Shown here piece by piece: positions 43,010-52,440 of a DNA stretch of 56,130 nucleotides. Where the stretch lies: NCBI GenBank assembly GCA_031286065.1, contig JAITUZ010000029.1, positions 1 to 56,130 on the forward strand. The letters run 5' to 3'. This stretch comes from Candidatus Methanimicrococcus odontotermitis. GTDB lineage: Archaea; Halobacteriota; Methanosarcinia; Methanosarcinales; Methanosarcinaceae. Every line of letters starts with the position of its first letter. Position 1 is the stretch's first letter. A program made the translations under genes and the position numbers. The notes under the pieces were generated by a model, which was not told where the DNA came from, made no database searches, and was given only the letters and a program-made list of their open reading frames with translations.

Positions 43010-44184
43010 TCTATATCTCCGCCAAGTATGCCTTGTTGCCATAAGCAACCTAATTTGTCTCCTGCTCCAACTAAGGATTCTACCAATTCGATATTTTTTG
43101 CCTTAATTACTTTTGAATATCCATCCTTTTTTACCAAATAGTAGACCTCATTTAAATCCACATTGTTTAAAAAATCAGGGGAGTGTGTTGAAACAAAAAC
43201 TTGACCGCCCATACGTGTATATTCTCTAAATTCTTCAACTAATTCTTTTAACAACTCGGGATACAATTGATTCTCGGGTTCTTCTATGCATAAAAGTGCA
43301 TGTGTTTTTGGGTCATGTAATAAAATTAAATAAGCAAACATTTTAATAGTTCCATCAGACACAAATTTTGATGCAAAGGGATCTTTAAATTTTCCATCGC
43401 CAAATTTGAGGACAATCCTACCATCTTCTGTTTCATTTGCATTAACACTGGTAATTCCCGGAACTCTTGCTTTCATTTTATCTAAAATCAATTCAAATTT
43501 ATGAGGGTGTTCATCGTGAATATATTTTGCAACATTTGCCAAATTATTTCCATATTTATTTAACTGTTCATCGTAGTGAACATCTTGTAACATTCTTGCA
43601 TCCTCTACATGGAAATCAGAAACATGCCAATCTTCGATTAATTTTCGAAAAGTTGCAACCGCTTTGAATTTTTGGAATTGTCCTAATCCTTTAATAGCCA
43701 AAATATCAGAAGAATCAAGTTTATAATTTGTTCGATGGGCCACAGAAATATTTTCAAAGTCTTCTTCTTCATCAATTGCAACACCTTCACCATCTGAAAA
43801 ATCTAAAAAATTCCATGGTTGACCATGTTGTCCCCGTCGATACTTCAAAATTTCTCGTTTAATAATGGGTTGGTTGTTGGAATTCAATCCGATTTTTAAT
43901 TCATATGTTACTAATTTATTATCTGTTTGATCTCCACAATATTTAAACTCAAATTCGATATCGCCCGCCTGCTCTCTCGATCGAACTTCTTTAAATCCAC
44001 CCCTTGCTTGTAAAGCGCTTTTAACATTACTATTTAAACTATCATTTAAAAATCCAAAAACATCAAAAAGTGTTGATTTTCCAGATCCATTTTTTCCTAA
44101 GAACACTGCCATGTCTGGAATATCCTTTATATCAACATCTTGTAATACTTTATAATTTTTAATTTTAATACGTTCGATTTTCAT
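43006..44184 (-). CDS. AAA_21-type (RecF/SMC-like) ATPase, likely defence module
   Basis: A 392-residue ABC/RecF-class ATPase. Walker A is FLGKNGSGKSTLFDVFGF (about 28-45), the signature region is KFVSDGTIKMFAYLILL, Walker B is ALLCIEEPENQLYPELL and the H-switch is VFVSTHSPDFLNNVD. The middle (about 100-270) is an insertion with little recognisable sequence. Paired with a TOPRIM-like DUF4276 partner, it matches the ATPase-plus-nuclease plan of several phage-defence systems; that role is inference. The pair sits alone between hflX and comDE. Confidence 0.82.
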   Translation of the reverse strand: MKIERIKIKNYKVLQDVDIKDIPDMAVFLGKNGSGKSTLFDVFGFLNDSLNSNVKSALQARGGFKEVRSREQAGDIEFEFKYCGDQTDNKLVTYELKIGLNSNNQPIIKREILKYRRGQHGQPWNFLDFSDGEGVAIDEEEDFENISVAHRTNYKLDSSDILAIKGLGQFQKFKAVATFRKLIEDWHVSDFHVEDARMLQDVHYDEQLNKYGNNLANVAKYIHDEHPHKFELILDKMKARVPGITSVNANETEDGRIVLKFGDGKFKDPFASKFVSDGTIKMFAYLILLHDPKTHALLCIEEPENQLYPELLKELVEEFREYTRMGGQVFVSTHSPDFLNNVDLNEVYYLVKKDGYSKVIKAKNIELVESLVGAGDKLGCLWQQGILGGDIE

Positions 44185-44408
44185 ATTTCCATTTCCAAAG
44201 AGAATTTAATAGATATAATTTGTATTACAACTCTTAATTTATTTCTAGTTAATTAAAATTTTAACTTCAGATTTAATTTTTAGAGGAATAACACAACTTT
44301 CAATCCTTACCTAATACGAAACTTGTCATTAGGCGATTTCATTGTTATAAACCTTTTAAGAAATGAACCGTCTTTTTTTCAAATATTAAAATGTATATAT
44401 CAGCAAGG

Positions 44409-45530
44409 CTATCCCGGATCAGATAACGCCGTCATAAATCTTTTTTTAATCTCTTCCGCCGGAATCGGAATATTGGGGACATTGGAGTTTCCGGGGCGGA
44501 TCGGAACATGAACAAACAGCGCGCTTTCCTTTTTTTGAGAGAAAATGTCGGTGAACTCATTTTTTTCGGTTATGACGGTTACATTTTGAACGCCTGACCC
44601 CGCCGCAATCGCCGCTAAATCGGCCGTTGAATACGCCGGCGTGATTTGATTTCCGGTGCTTCCGAATGTGCCGTTGTCCAGCGCGAAAATTGTCAGATTG
44701 GCCGGATTTTCCGCGGCGATCACCGGCAGAACGGAAGAGCCGAGCAGACTGCCGTCGCCGTCGATGACATACACTTCTCTTTTCATTCCTAAAGCGCATC
44801 CGAGTCCGATTGCGGAAGCTTGCGTGTAGCTGCCGAGCATGTAAAAATTCAACGCGCGGTCTTTGGAGGCGTAAAGTTCTTTTGACGGAATGCCGATGTT
44901 GGAAATAAGAACGGCGTCCGCCGGGATATTGCCGGCAATGGCGGAAATCGCTTCATTTCGGACCAACGGCGTTTTTTCAAATCCTTTTGACTGAAGTGTT
45001 TTGGGCGGAGATTTTCGGGGCGGGAATTCAATGGAAGGCGGCATCGGCGTCTCCCAGCAGGACGGCAGGATCAGCGCGACGGCAGGCGTTTTTTTGTCAT
45101 AAGCCGTTTGAATGATTTCACGCAGATTTCCCAAATCGGACTTTTCGGAAAAAATGCGATAAGGGATGCCGTAAACATCCAAAAGCCGCGGCAGATTCTG
45201 ATTGAACGGGATTTGGGCTTCAATCGTTTCATCGGCGCCGCCGCGCCAGCTGGCCAATATCGGAAGCGGCATTTTATAAACGCAAGTTAAAGACATCATC
45301 GCGTTCAGCATGTTGCCGAGGCCGGAACTCTGAATCGACAAAACGGGTTTTTTTCCGGCCAAATAAGCACCGGCGCAGATCCCGACGCCGTCTTCTTCGC
45401 GCGTTAAATCAACGGTTTTAAATGACTCGTGAAGCAGAGCCGTCAGACGTTTGTTTTTATCACACGGAAGGGAAGCGGCCAGATCAATGCCTTCTTCAGT
45501 CAGAATTTGAATCACACGTTCTTCACTCAA
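44409..45530 (-). CDS. comDE: Sulfopyruvate decarboxylase, fused ComD-ComE
   Basis: ThDP enzyme that decarboxylates sulfopyruvate to sulfoacetaldehyde in coenzyme M synthesis. In the 373-residue fusion, the ComD-like pyrimidine-binding half comes first (GVGICAGAYLAGKKPVLSIQ, SSGLGNMLNAMMSL) and the ComE half second, with the ThDP motif VIDGDGSLLGSSVLPVIAAE (GDG at about 256). The gene overlaps cysteate synthase. It is the only host gene in the window that ends with UAG; UGA follows two codons later, so the length is hardly affected. Confidence 0.9.
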   Translation of the reverse strand: MSEERVIQILTEEGIDLAASLPCDKNKRLTALLHESFKTVDLTREEDGVGICAGAYLAGKKPVLSIQSSGLGNMLNAMMSLTCVYKMPLPILASWRGGADETIEAQIPFNQNLPRLLDVYGIPYRIFSEKSDLGNLREIIQTAYDKKTPAVALILPSCWETPMPPSIEFPPRKSPPKTLQSKGFEKTPLVRNEAISAIAGNIPADAVLISNIGIPSKELYASKDRALNFYMLGSYTQASAIGLGCALGMKREVYVIDGDGSLLGSSVLPVIAAENPANLTIFALDNGTFGSTGNQITPAYSTADLAAIAAGSGVQNVTVITEKNEFTDIFSQKKESALFVHVPIRPGNSNVPNIPIPAEEIKKRFMTALSDPG

Positions 45531-46777
45531 AGTAAAACCTCTTTTAATTTTTCAAGAGATATATCGGGAGAAACAATCGCGGCGGATTTCAGCGGGATCC
45601 TGCCGAGATCTTCTTCTATTTTTTGACCGCCGCCGGTTAAATTCAAAACGATCACGGCGTCGGACTGAATGGTTCCTTCTTCAGCCGCTTTGATCAAACC
45701 GGTCAAAGCGACGGCAGCCGCAGGATCAAGTTTGATTCCGGCAGCGTCTTCAAACAATTTGAAAGCTTCTTTTGCGGCGCGGTTCTCAACCGAATCAATG
45801 CTGCCGCCGCAGACCGTCACGGCGTCAAAAACGCCTCCCGGGATCCCGTAAGGCGGCGTTCGATTTGTTAAAACCGGAGAGTAAACAGATGAAACGGCGC
45901 GGGCCGCGTCAGGCATATCCTCATCTGTGATAAAGCGGCTGCCGCGTTTCCACGCTGATTCCATCGGCGTAAAGGGTTTATTTTGAATTAAATGCAGACG
46001 GGGGAGGACTGATCCGAATCGGCCGTCCCGAATCAGACGCTCGGAAGCTTCCCGTGCGGCAATGCCGCCGGTTCCTGAGCCGACAGCCTGGAAGTAAAAA
46101 TCGGGAAGTTTGCCGATTTTTTCCGCCGCGCTGAGCATAACGGTTCCCATGCCGTCGCGCCGCGCGACATTTTTCGCGCCGCCTTCTGAAACATAATTCT
46201 CTAAAGCGCAGAGGCGATCGGATATGGAAATGGCGTCTGAATAATCTCCTGATACAGCAATCAATTTGACGTTATCGCCGGTTTCCGTCACCGTCCATAA
46301 CGCTGAAGCCGATGTTTCGGGAACGATCAAAACGACGGAATGACCCGTTTCGGCGGCGGCCTGCGCAAAAGCACGTCCTGTGTTTCCGGCGGACGCGACA
46401 ACCAGTGATTTGCCGCCGGATTCGGGAATGCCGGAAAGCGTCGGGTATGCTTCCAATTCTTTAAACGAACCGGTTTTCGCGTAACATCCGTATTCGGGCG
46501 CCCAGCCGGTCAATGTCAGCCAAAGGCGGGGCAAACCGAGCGTTTTGGAAAGTGATTCATTTTGAAAAGTCATCGGCCGTGTTTTTGTCGGAATCGGGCG
46601 TCGGACCGGCAGCCAGTCGATATAGCGGAACAATCCGGGCAGTTCCGGCCGGATTTTCAATTGGGCGGCGCAATATTCCGTCCGCAGTAATCCGGCGTGC
46701 TCGGGGCATGTCAATGAAGAATATTCCGGCGGCAGGATTTCATTTCCGCCGGCGCATCTGAGCCGGTACTCACCCAT
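45527..46777 (-). CDS. Cysteate synthase
   Basis: PLP enzyme related to threonine synthase that makes L-cysteate from phosphoserine and sulfite for coenzyme M. The 416-residue protein has an N-terminal zinc-type start (YRLRCAGGNEILPPEYSSLTCP) and the PLP Lys in YAKTGSFKELEAYPTL. It also has the phosphate-binding ASAGNTGRAFAQAAAE and GSGTGGIAA. Threonine synthase itself is excluded by context: it is flanked by comDE and marker 16, as in Methanosarcina. ATG 46777 is favoured because GGGTGAT precedes it. Confidence 0.88.
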   Translation of the reverse strand: MGEYRLRCAGGNEILPPEYSSLTCPEHAGLLRTEYCAAQLKIRPELPGLFRYIDWLPVRRPIPTKTRPMTFQNESLSKTLGLPRLWLTLTGWAPEYGCYAKTGSFKELEAYPTLSGIPESGGKSLVVASAGNTGRAFAQAAAETGHSVVLIVPETSASALWTVTETGDNVKLIAVSGDYSDAISISDRLCALENYVSEGGAKNVARRDGMGTVMLSAAEKIGKLPDFYFQAVGSGTGGIAAREASERLIRDGRFGSVLPRLHLIQNKPFTPMESAWKRGSRFITDEDMPDAARAVSSVYSPVLTNRTPPYGIPGGVFDAVTVCGGSIDSVENRAAKEAFKLFEDAAGIKLDPAAAVALTGLIKAAEEGTIQSDAVIVLNLTGGGQKIEEDLGRIPLKSAAIVSPDISLEKLKEVLL

Positions 46778-47985
46778 TAAATCACCCATTCTCCTGATTC
46801 TATTTTTGATTTCAAAAGCGAGGCGGCTTTTTCACCGCGCCGCCTGTCTGACTGCCTCAAATGAATCGGCGCGTTTTTCCCGTCAATCAAAACAGTGCCG
46901 CCGTTTGCCGAATAAACGCCGCTTTCGCAGGAAACCGTACAGGTCAGACAGGAAACGCAGTTTTTTGAAATCATAAACGGCGTCTCCAATGCGCCGGCGG
47001 GGCAGGTTCGGGAAGCTACGCACTCTTCGCAGCGGACACATTTCTCTTTTAAAACCGTTATTTCCAAATCTGTTCCCTGCCACACATCCGCGTATACTGT
47101 GTCAGAAACAGGGCGGCGGGAAGAAACATCCATAACGGGAAGAGGAATGCCGGCGTCTGTTATTTGAAGCGCGGCGAATGTTTCTTCATCCGAAACAGGA
47201 ATGACGGTCGCAAAAGAAGTCAGGCATTCGGCGCCTTTGGAAGTGACAAAACCGCCCATCAAGTCGGGATCCATACAAAACATATCCGCCGCCGCTGATA
47301 AATTCGGTTTTTCGTTTGAGCTGCGCGTTCCCGTTCCAAGAAGGACGCCTTCGGCGCCGTTGACTAAAACGCGTGTTCCCGGTCTGTGGTGTCTCAAAGA
47401 AGGATCATTTTGGGCCGGATTGATTTCACCGCAGCCGGAAACCGTGATTTCGGCGCAGTTTCCTTGAAGCGGCAGAACGGAAAATATCGTTAAAACGGGA
47501 GACGCGGCCGCGTTGGCAAAAGCTGAATAATTTTTAAAAGAGCCGCGTGTGACGATGAGCCGAGCCGTGTTCATTTCATCCAAAGTCAGTTCTTTTGTCA
47601 AAAAGCCCGAAGACGTTTGAATTTCAGCCTCTGTTTTCCGGCGGGAAACCAAATCTTTAAAAAGATGGCCGCCGCCGTATTTTTCATTCTTTTTTGAAAC
47701 GGATGTGCCGAGGACGATGAGATCGATGAAGCCGTTGTTTTCATTCGGGCACGGGCCGACTGCTGCCGGAACACCGTTTATCGTGACGGAAACGGCTTTT
47801 TCAAAAACGCCCGCTTCAGCCGCTTGAAATGATAAAACCGCCATCGTTCCGGACATCACGCCGAACGTCCCGCAAGTGACGGCGTCCACCTCTCCAAAAG
47901 CCGGCGGATTTCCGCGGCGGATTCGATCTTTCAATTCGGCTGCCGTCATCACCCGAATCGCGCGGCCGTTTTCGGCGGCGCTCAT
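46777..47985 (-). CDS. Methanogenesis marker 16 metalloprotein (HcyBio/DUF39 family)
   Basis: A 402-residue protein related to L-aspartate-semialdehyde sulfurtransferase. The DUF39-type core includes GEVDAVTCGTFGVMSGTMAV, GPCPNENNGFIDLIVLGTSV and HHRPGTRVLVNGAEGVLLGT. Two ferredoxin-type clusters close the protein (CVRCEECVASRTCPAG; CVSCLTCTVSCESG). Marker proteins occur only in methanogens. Its place in the coenzyme M cluster suggests sulfur transfer in that pathway, which is not proven. Confidence 0.85.
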   Translation of the reverse strand: MSAAENGRAIRVMTAAELKDRIRRGNPPAFGEVDAVTCGTFGVMSGTMAVLSFQAAEAGVFEKAVSVTINGVPAAVGPCPNENNGFIDLIVLGTSVSKKNEKYGGGHLFKDLVSRRKTEAEIQTSSGFLTKELTLDEMNTARLIVTRGSFKNYSAFANAAASPVLTIFSVLPLQGNCAEITVSGCGEINPAQNDPSLRHHRPGTRVLVNGAEGVLLGTGTRSSNEKPNLSAAADMFCMDPDLMGGFVTSKGAECLTSFATVIPVSDEETFAALQITDAGIPLPVMDVSSRRPVSDTVYADVWQGTDLEITVLKEKCVRCEECVASRTCPAGALETPFMISKNCVSCLTCTVSCESGVYSANGGTVLIDGKNAPIHLRQSDRRRGEKAASLLKSKIESGEWVI

Positions 47986-48617
47986 AACACAATCACTCCC
48001 TCGACCCGCACATGAATTCCGGACGGTTTATTTAAAACCATGTTGACCAAACCGGAATGCGCCCGATGCATCATACAAAATCCGGGAAGGAAAGAATACC
48101 GTTTTCCAAACTCGGGCGGTTTGGTAATTATTTGAGCGCGGCCTTCAAACCCGATCATATGATACATTTTCACATCTTTGACATCGGGATTGCCGCGCGC
48201 TTCCGCCGGACTGACAACACATCCCGTGATGACGCCGGTCACCAAATCGGCGTCGCGGACTCGAATCACATGCTGAACGGGACAGCCTGCGCCGGCGGGA
48301 CGTCCGAGCACAATATCATTCGGACGGATATCCAGCCGCTCCGTCAAATCGGCGCGAAACGGCAGAATGATTTTTCTGGCGGACGGCTCGTTCGGAAAAG
48401 CGTGAATGACAAAATCATAAGGCGTTCCCGTGACGTCCGTTCCCGAGTATGACGAAACGGAGATCGGCTGCGCAATCGTCTGAGGCGTTTTATAAAAAAC
48501 GCAGTCCGATTCTTCTTTTTGATTTAAGGCAACAGCGGCTGAAAATGAACCGCATGTATGAAATCCGCAGGCACCGCAATCTTTTCCGGGCGGCTTCCAC
48601 GCGTTTGAAAAGGTCAT
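47982..48617 (-). CDS. Fe-S cluster-binding protein in the coenzyme M cluster
   Basis: A 211-residue protein with an N-terminal [4Fe-4S]-type motif (KDCGACGFHTCGSFSAAVAL, residues about 11-30, and a later Cys in SDCVFY) like that of ACDS/CODH-associated Fe-S domains. The rest is beta-rich with the blocks RPAGAGCPVQHVIRV, TGCVVSPAEARGNPDV and MYHMIGFEGRAQI. I cannot name a function. Its start ATG 48617 lies two bases after the stop of the GTPase gene, with GGGGGG upstream. It belongs to the conserved Methanosarcina coenzyme M neighbourhood. Confidence 0.7.
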   Translation of the reverse strand: MTFSNAWKPPGKDCGACGFHTCGSFSAAVALNQKEESDCVFYKTPQTIAQPISVSSYSGTDVTGTPYDFVIHAFPNEPSARKIILPFRADLTERLDIRPNDIVLGRPAGAGCPVQHVIRVRDADLVTGVITGCVVSPAEARGNPDVKDVKMYHMIGFEGRAQIITKPPEFGKRYSFLPGFCMMHRAHSGLVNMVLNKPSGIHVRVEGVIVL

Positions 48618-48618
48618 A

Positions 48619-49329
48619 TCATTCCCCCCGAAACAGAGTGTCCGGCGCGTCCAGCGGCCGGATGACGCCGAAATGATTCTGCCAGCCGACGTCTTTTTTG
48701 CCGATGCAGACGGTGCAGACGCCGAGCGGCGGACTGCCGCGGAGCTGATCCGCGTCGTTTCGAGTCTCGGAGAGTTCAAAAATCCGTTTCATCAGATAGC
48801 GCATGTTTGTTCCGGCCAGCGCGTCCGTTTCAATGATATCGGTCTCAGAAGATACCTGGCGGATCGCTTCCCTAAACACTTCTTTTTCAGCTTGGGAAAC
48901 CAAATCGATTTTCGTGACAATGACGGCGTCGGCAAAAGTGATCATCGGCGCCATTTTCAGCGGCGTATGCATTCCGGAGACGGCAGGAACAACGCACAGG
49001 CCGAATGAATGCGTTGTATAAGGCGTGCAGCGGAGACAGAGCCCGGCGCTTTCATAAATGAGGTAATCGGCATCAACCGAATTCGCCCATTCGACAGCGT
49101 CTTGAAGAACAAGAATGCCCGTATGATCCGGGCACATGTCACCCGAATATACTTTTTTTGTCGGGATATGAAATTCTTCGGCAAGCTCTTCATCTTCCCA
49201 GGCTTGGACGACATCGATTTTCAAATAAGCGACTTTAAACTCGGGAATTAAATTTTTAAGAATCTGGCGGACAACGGCGGTTTTTCCGGCGCTCGGGGGC
49301 CCGGCGACAGTAATGAGGCGCGCAGTCAT
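48619..49329 (-). CDS. P-loop GTPase (HypB/CobW-like) in the coenzyme M cluster
   Basis: A 236-residue G3E-type protein. Walker A is VAGPPSAGKTAVVRQIL (about 8-24), and switch-like and Walker B regions are YLKIDVVQAWED and ADYLIYESAGLCLRCTPYTT with a CxRC pair that could bind metal. The specificity motif is VTKIDLVSQ. The C-terminal CTVCIGKKDVGW adds another Cys pair. Such proteins insert metals or Fe-S clusters. Here it may serve the Fe-S proteins encoded next to it. It overlaps the ABC ATPase gene. Confidence 0.78.
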   Translation of the reverse strand: MTARLITVAGPPSAGKTAVVRQILKNLIPEFKVAYLKIDVVQAWEDEELAEEFHIPTKKVYSGDMCPDHTGILVLQDAVEWANSVDADYLIYESAGLCLRCTPYTTHSFGLCVVPAVSGMHTPLKMAPMITFADAVIVTKIDLVSQAEKEVFREAIRQVSSETDIIETDALAGTNMRYLMKRIFELSETRNDADQLRGSPPLGVCTVCIGKKDVGWQNHFGVIRPLDAPDTLFRGE

Positions 49330-50117
49330 ACGGAAGTGCCCCCTTTATTTTCAAAGAGAAGTTCGCCGCCGCGGATGCGCTCTCTCATCGCGGAAAGTTC
49401 TTTATCTATTTCGGAGATTCTGAACAAAACATCTTTTTCAAGATCTCCCGGCTCTAAGATGCATTTGACCGTTCCGTTTTCCATAACGATTCTGCGGTCC
49501 GTCAAAAGAGCAACATACGGGTCATGCGTGACAAAAATCGTTGTTTTTCTGAGCTGCCGGAGTTCTTCGATCACTTTTTCTTTAAAAATGCCGGCGTTTT
49601 CCAGTTCATCCAGCAAAATAATCGGCGTGTTTGAAATGATGACGGCATCCGCGATGAAAAGAGAGCGGGTCTGCCCGCCGGAAAGGGAACAAATACGCAT
49701 TCCGGCAGCTATTTTTTCGCCGGTGAATTTGTTGGCGGTTTGAATCGTTTTTTCCAAAAGAGATATATCGCTGATTTTTCGGGAACGGAGGTGCATTTCC
49801 AAAAATTCATGAACCGTCAAATCAGCCAAACATTTTGTGTTTTGAGTGATCATGGCAATCGGCTTTTTTGAAGGATCGCGGATGAAATCATCCGGCGGGT
49901 TTTGCCCGTTGACAAGAATTATGCGGCCGGTAACGGTATCGCCTTGCGCGAGAACTTCAATGTCATTGATAAAAGCGGTTTTGCCGGATCCGGTGGCGCC
50001 GACAATTGATAAAACGTCTCCGGGGGAAAGGATGATTTCAGAAAAGTTTTCTGCCGTCCCGTTTTTGCTTTTTCCGGGAAGAACGGTAATTGACAAGATT
50101 GAATTTGATGAAGTCAT
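49326..50117 (-). CDS. ABC-type ATPase in the coenzyme M cluster
   Basis: A 263-residue soluble ABC ATPase. Walker A is IVGATGSGKTAFIN (about 38-51), the signature is CSLSGGQTRSLFIA, Walker B is PIILLDELENA and the H-switch is TIFVTHDPYVALLTD. No membrane partner is encoded nearby, so it resembles the soluble methanogen ATPases (AtwA class) that activate enzymes rather than transporters. It leads the six-gene leftward cluster. ATG 50117 is preferred over an upstream TTG. Confidence 0.75.
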   Translation of the reverse strand: MTSSNSILSITVLPGKSKNGTAENFSEIILSPGDVLSIVGATGSGKTAFINDIEVLAQGDTVTGRIILVNGQNPPDDFIRDPSKKPIAMITQNTKCLADLTVHEFLEMHLRSRKISDISLLEKTIQTANKFTGEKIAAGMRICSLSGGQTRSLFIADAVIISNTPIILLDELENAGIFKEKVIEELRQLRKTTIFVTHDPYVALLTDRRIVMENGTVKCILEPGDLEKDVLFRISEIDKELSAMRERIRGGELLFENKGGTSV

Positions 50118-50516
50118 AACTGACAATCTCGTTTACTTAAATAAAAACTTTGGCATAATAATGTAATATATTGTACAAAACGGATAATATCTAAAATTGA
50201 GTGAAAAACACATTTTTGTTAAAACGTTCTCTTAATGATTGTTTCTTAAAAACCCGTTTTTCCAGTTTTTCTTTTTGTCCACTTTTAAAAGTCCAAGCCC
50301 GTTTAAATCGGTATCCCTATTATGTTTCTCTTTTTGTACTATTTTCGACGATTTTATCCAGTTTTCATTTTTCCAAGATCTTTTTTTTGTCTTCGTTCCT
50401 TTTATATACCTTGATTCATTCTATTTTTACGGCAAGTCGGCAAACTCATTTGCCTGCCCTTCATTTTAATCTATGCCGGGCAACTTGCAGAAAACTCGGA
50501 AAAGGAGTTAACAGAA
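50118..50516. other. Intergenic region between divergent coenzyme M and Lrp genes
   Basis: The plus strand here is strikingly pyrimidine-rich. A 107-codon plus-strand frame (50201-50524) has no ribosome site, contains low-complexity Phe/Ser/Leu and overlaps the Lrp start, so I do not call it. AT-rich promoters for both directions probably lie at 50120-50200 and 50480-50510. Confidence 0.45.
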
Positions 50517-51011
50517 ATGGATAAACAAACACAGGACGTTCTTGAAATTCTGGAACAAAACGCGAAAGCGACTCCCGAAGATATTTCAGAACTCACCAGA
50601 ATTCCGCCGGCTGAAGTTCGAGAAATGATTCGGGCACTTGAAGCGGCGGGCGTGATTCGAAGCTACAAAACAATCATTGATTGGGATTTGGTGGAAAGTC
50701 CGTATGTATACGCGTTTGTCCAGCTGAAAGTGTCACTCGAACGCGGACACGGTTATCAGAAATTAGCCGACCGTATCTGCAAATTCACGGAAGTCAGATC
50801 GCTCCGCCTTTTATCGGGCGAGGATTATGACTTGGAATTCATGATTCAAGGAAAATCAATGAAAGATGTTGCCTTCTTCGTTGCGGACAAAATAGCGACG
50901 CTTGACCAGGTCCAGAACACATCGACACACTTCATTTTAAAAACATACAAAGAAGACGGTGTTATTGTGGAAGAAAAAGAAGAATTCAAAAGATTGAAAG
51001 TTTCACCGTGA
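50517..51011 (+). CDS. Lrp/AsnC family regulator
   Basis: A 164-residue feast/famine regulator. The N-terminal helix-turn-helix is DVLEILEQNAKATPEDISEL then VREMIRALEAAGVIRSYKTI (about 6-50). The C-terminal RAM domain is YVYAFVQLKVSLERGHGYQK with RSLRLLSGEDYDLEFMIQGK. It is co-transcribed with the aminotransferase gene (GTGA overlap), so it probably controls that gene in response to an amino acid. AAGGAG precedes the ATG. Confidence 0.9.
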   Translation: MDKQTQDVLEILEQNAKATPEDISELTRIPPAEVREMIRALEAAGVIRSYKTIIDWDLVESPYVYAFVQLKVSLERGHGYQKLADRICKFTEVRSLRLLSGEDYDLEFMIQGKSMKDVAFFVADKIATLDQVQNTSTHFILKTYKEDGVIVEEKEEFKRLKVSP

Positions 51012-52228
51012 GGAACAGCTTTATGACACAAATACCGAAATCATTCTCCGGAAAATCGATTCCGATTGATTATTCAAAATATATTACTGATAAAATGAAA
51101 TATGTGCCGCCGTCAGGAATCCGAAAATATTTTGATATCGCGGCGGGCATTGAAGATGTGATCTCCCTGGGTGTCGGCGAGCCCGATTTCGTCACGCCGT
51201 GGCATATCCGTGAAATGTGCATTCATTCTTTGGAAAAGGGTGAAACGTCTTATACATCCAATTACGGCGTTCCCGAACTCCGTGAGGAGATTGCCAAGCG
51301 TTACAGAAGAGATTACAGGTTGGATTATGACCCTGAAAAAGAAATTCTTGTGACGACAGGTGTCAGCGAAGCGCTGGACATCGCCATTCGCTGCGTCATT
51401 GATCCGGGAGATGAAATTCTTATCGTTCAGCCGACATATGTCGCTTACGTTCCTGAAATCATTTTAAGCGGCGGCGTTCCGGTTGTCGTCAAAACTGTGG
51501 CGGAAAATGAATTTAAGATCCTGCCCGAAGAGCTGGAATCCAAAATCACGCCCAAAACCAAAGCGATCATTCTCAATTATCCTCACAATCCGACCGGTGC
51601 CGTTATGACGCGTGAAGATTATGAAAAAATCGCGCCGGTGATTGAAAAACATGACTTGATCGTCATTTCCGATGAGGTTTATGAATGCATGACTTACGAT
51701 GGTGCCCACACGCCGTTTTCCGCGATCGGCGGCATGAAAGAGCGGACGATTCTTTTAAACGGATTTTCAAAATCCTATGCGATGACAGGTCTTCGCCTCG
51801 GCTATATTTTAGCCCCGCAGCCGCTGATTACGGCCATGATGGTGATTCATCAATATTGCATGATGTGCGCTCCAATCACCTCTCAGCTCGGCGGTTTGGA
51901 AGCGCTCCGCAACGGCGAAGAAGAAATGAAAATCATGGTTCGCGAGTTCAACCGCCGCCGTATTTTGATTGTTGACGGCTTCAACAAGCTTGGTTTGGAT
52001 TGTTTTGAACCCAAAGGCGCTTTTTACGCGTTCCCGTCCGTCAAATCAACGGGGCTGACATCGGAAGAATTCGCCGATAAATTCTTCGCAAGCCAGCATG
52101 TCATCACGATTCCGGGAACCGCCTTCGGTGAAACCGGCGCGGGGCATTTAAGGTGCGCGTACGCGACATCCCGCGATGATATTAAAGTCGCGCTGGACCG
52201 GTTCGAGGATTTCTTAAAAACGATATAA
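51008..52228 (+). CDS. PLP-dependent aminotransferase, Lrp-linked
   Basis: A 406-residue class I/II transaminase. Landmarks: ISLGVGEPDFVTPWHIRE, NYPHNPTGAVMTRED, SDEVYECMTYDG, the Schiff-base Lys in NGFSKSYAMTGLRLGY and the Arg in GHLRCAYATS. It resembles archaeal aspartate or aromatic aminotransferases; the Lrp partner supports amino-acid metabolism. The GTG at 51008 overlaps the Lrp stop; ATG 51023 is an alternative start. It is not a close copy of the protein at 29246-30391. Confidence 0.88.
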   Translation: MRNSFMTQIPKSFSGKSIPIDYSKYITDKMKYVPPSGIRKYFDIAAGIEDVISLGVGEPDFVTPWHIREMCIHSLEKGETSYTSNYGVPELREEIAKRYRRDYRLDYDPEKEILVTTGVSEALDIAIRCVIDPGDEILIVQPTYVAYVPEIILSGGVPVVVKTVAENEFKILPEELESKITPKTKAIILNYPHNPTGAVMTREDYEKIAPVIEKHDLIVISDEVYECMTYDGAHTPFSAIGGMKERTILLNGFSKSYAMTGLRLGYILAPQPLITAMMVIHQYCMMCAPITSQLGGLEALRNGEEEMKIMVREFNRRRILIVDGFNKLGLDCFEPKGAFYAFPSVKSTGLTSEEFADKFFASQHVITIPGTAFGETGAGHLRCAYATSRDDIKVALDRFEDFLKTI

Positions 52229-52235
52229 ATCGAAT

Positions 52236-52270
52236 GAAGCAAAGTGAAAAACTTTGTTTCAATTTTTTTC
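52236..52270 (+). terminator. Hairpin after the aminotransferase gene
   Basis: GAAGCAAAGT (52236-52245) and ACTTTGTTTC (52251-52260) pair with one mismatch around GAAAA, then AATTTTTTTC follows. Confidence 0.6.
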
Positions 52271-52440
52271 ATTACGTTTCATTCAAAAGCGGCAGACCCA
52301 TTTTTTTATTTTCAGAAATTTTCGGGTGCAGCGATTCCTGTTTAAAAAACTTTCTTTGATTTTTTCGGTTTGATTTATTCGAAGTGTCGGCGGTAGGTCG
52401 AATATATCAATTCCAAATCATAAAAACTTCTTAGTTTATA

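Noticed and set aside
44409-44411. UAG at the end of comDE as another sense UAG
   Set aside because: UGA follows two codons later and the protein already has full length, so it tells nothing about read-through.
50201-50524. 107-codon plus-strand ORF before the Lrp gene
   Set aside because: Low-complexity Phe/Ser/Leu sequence, no ribosome site, overlaps the Lrp start.
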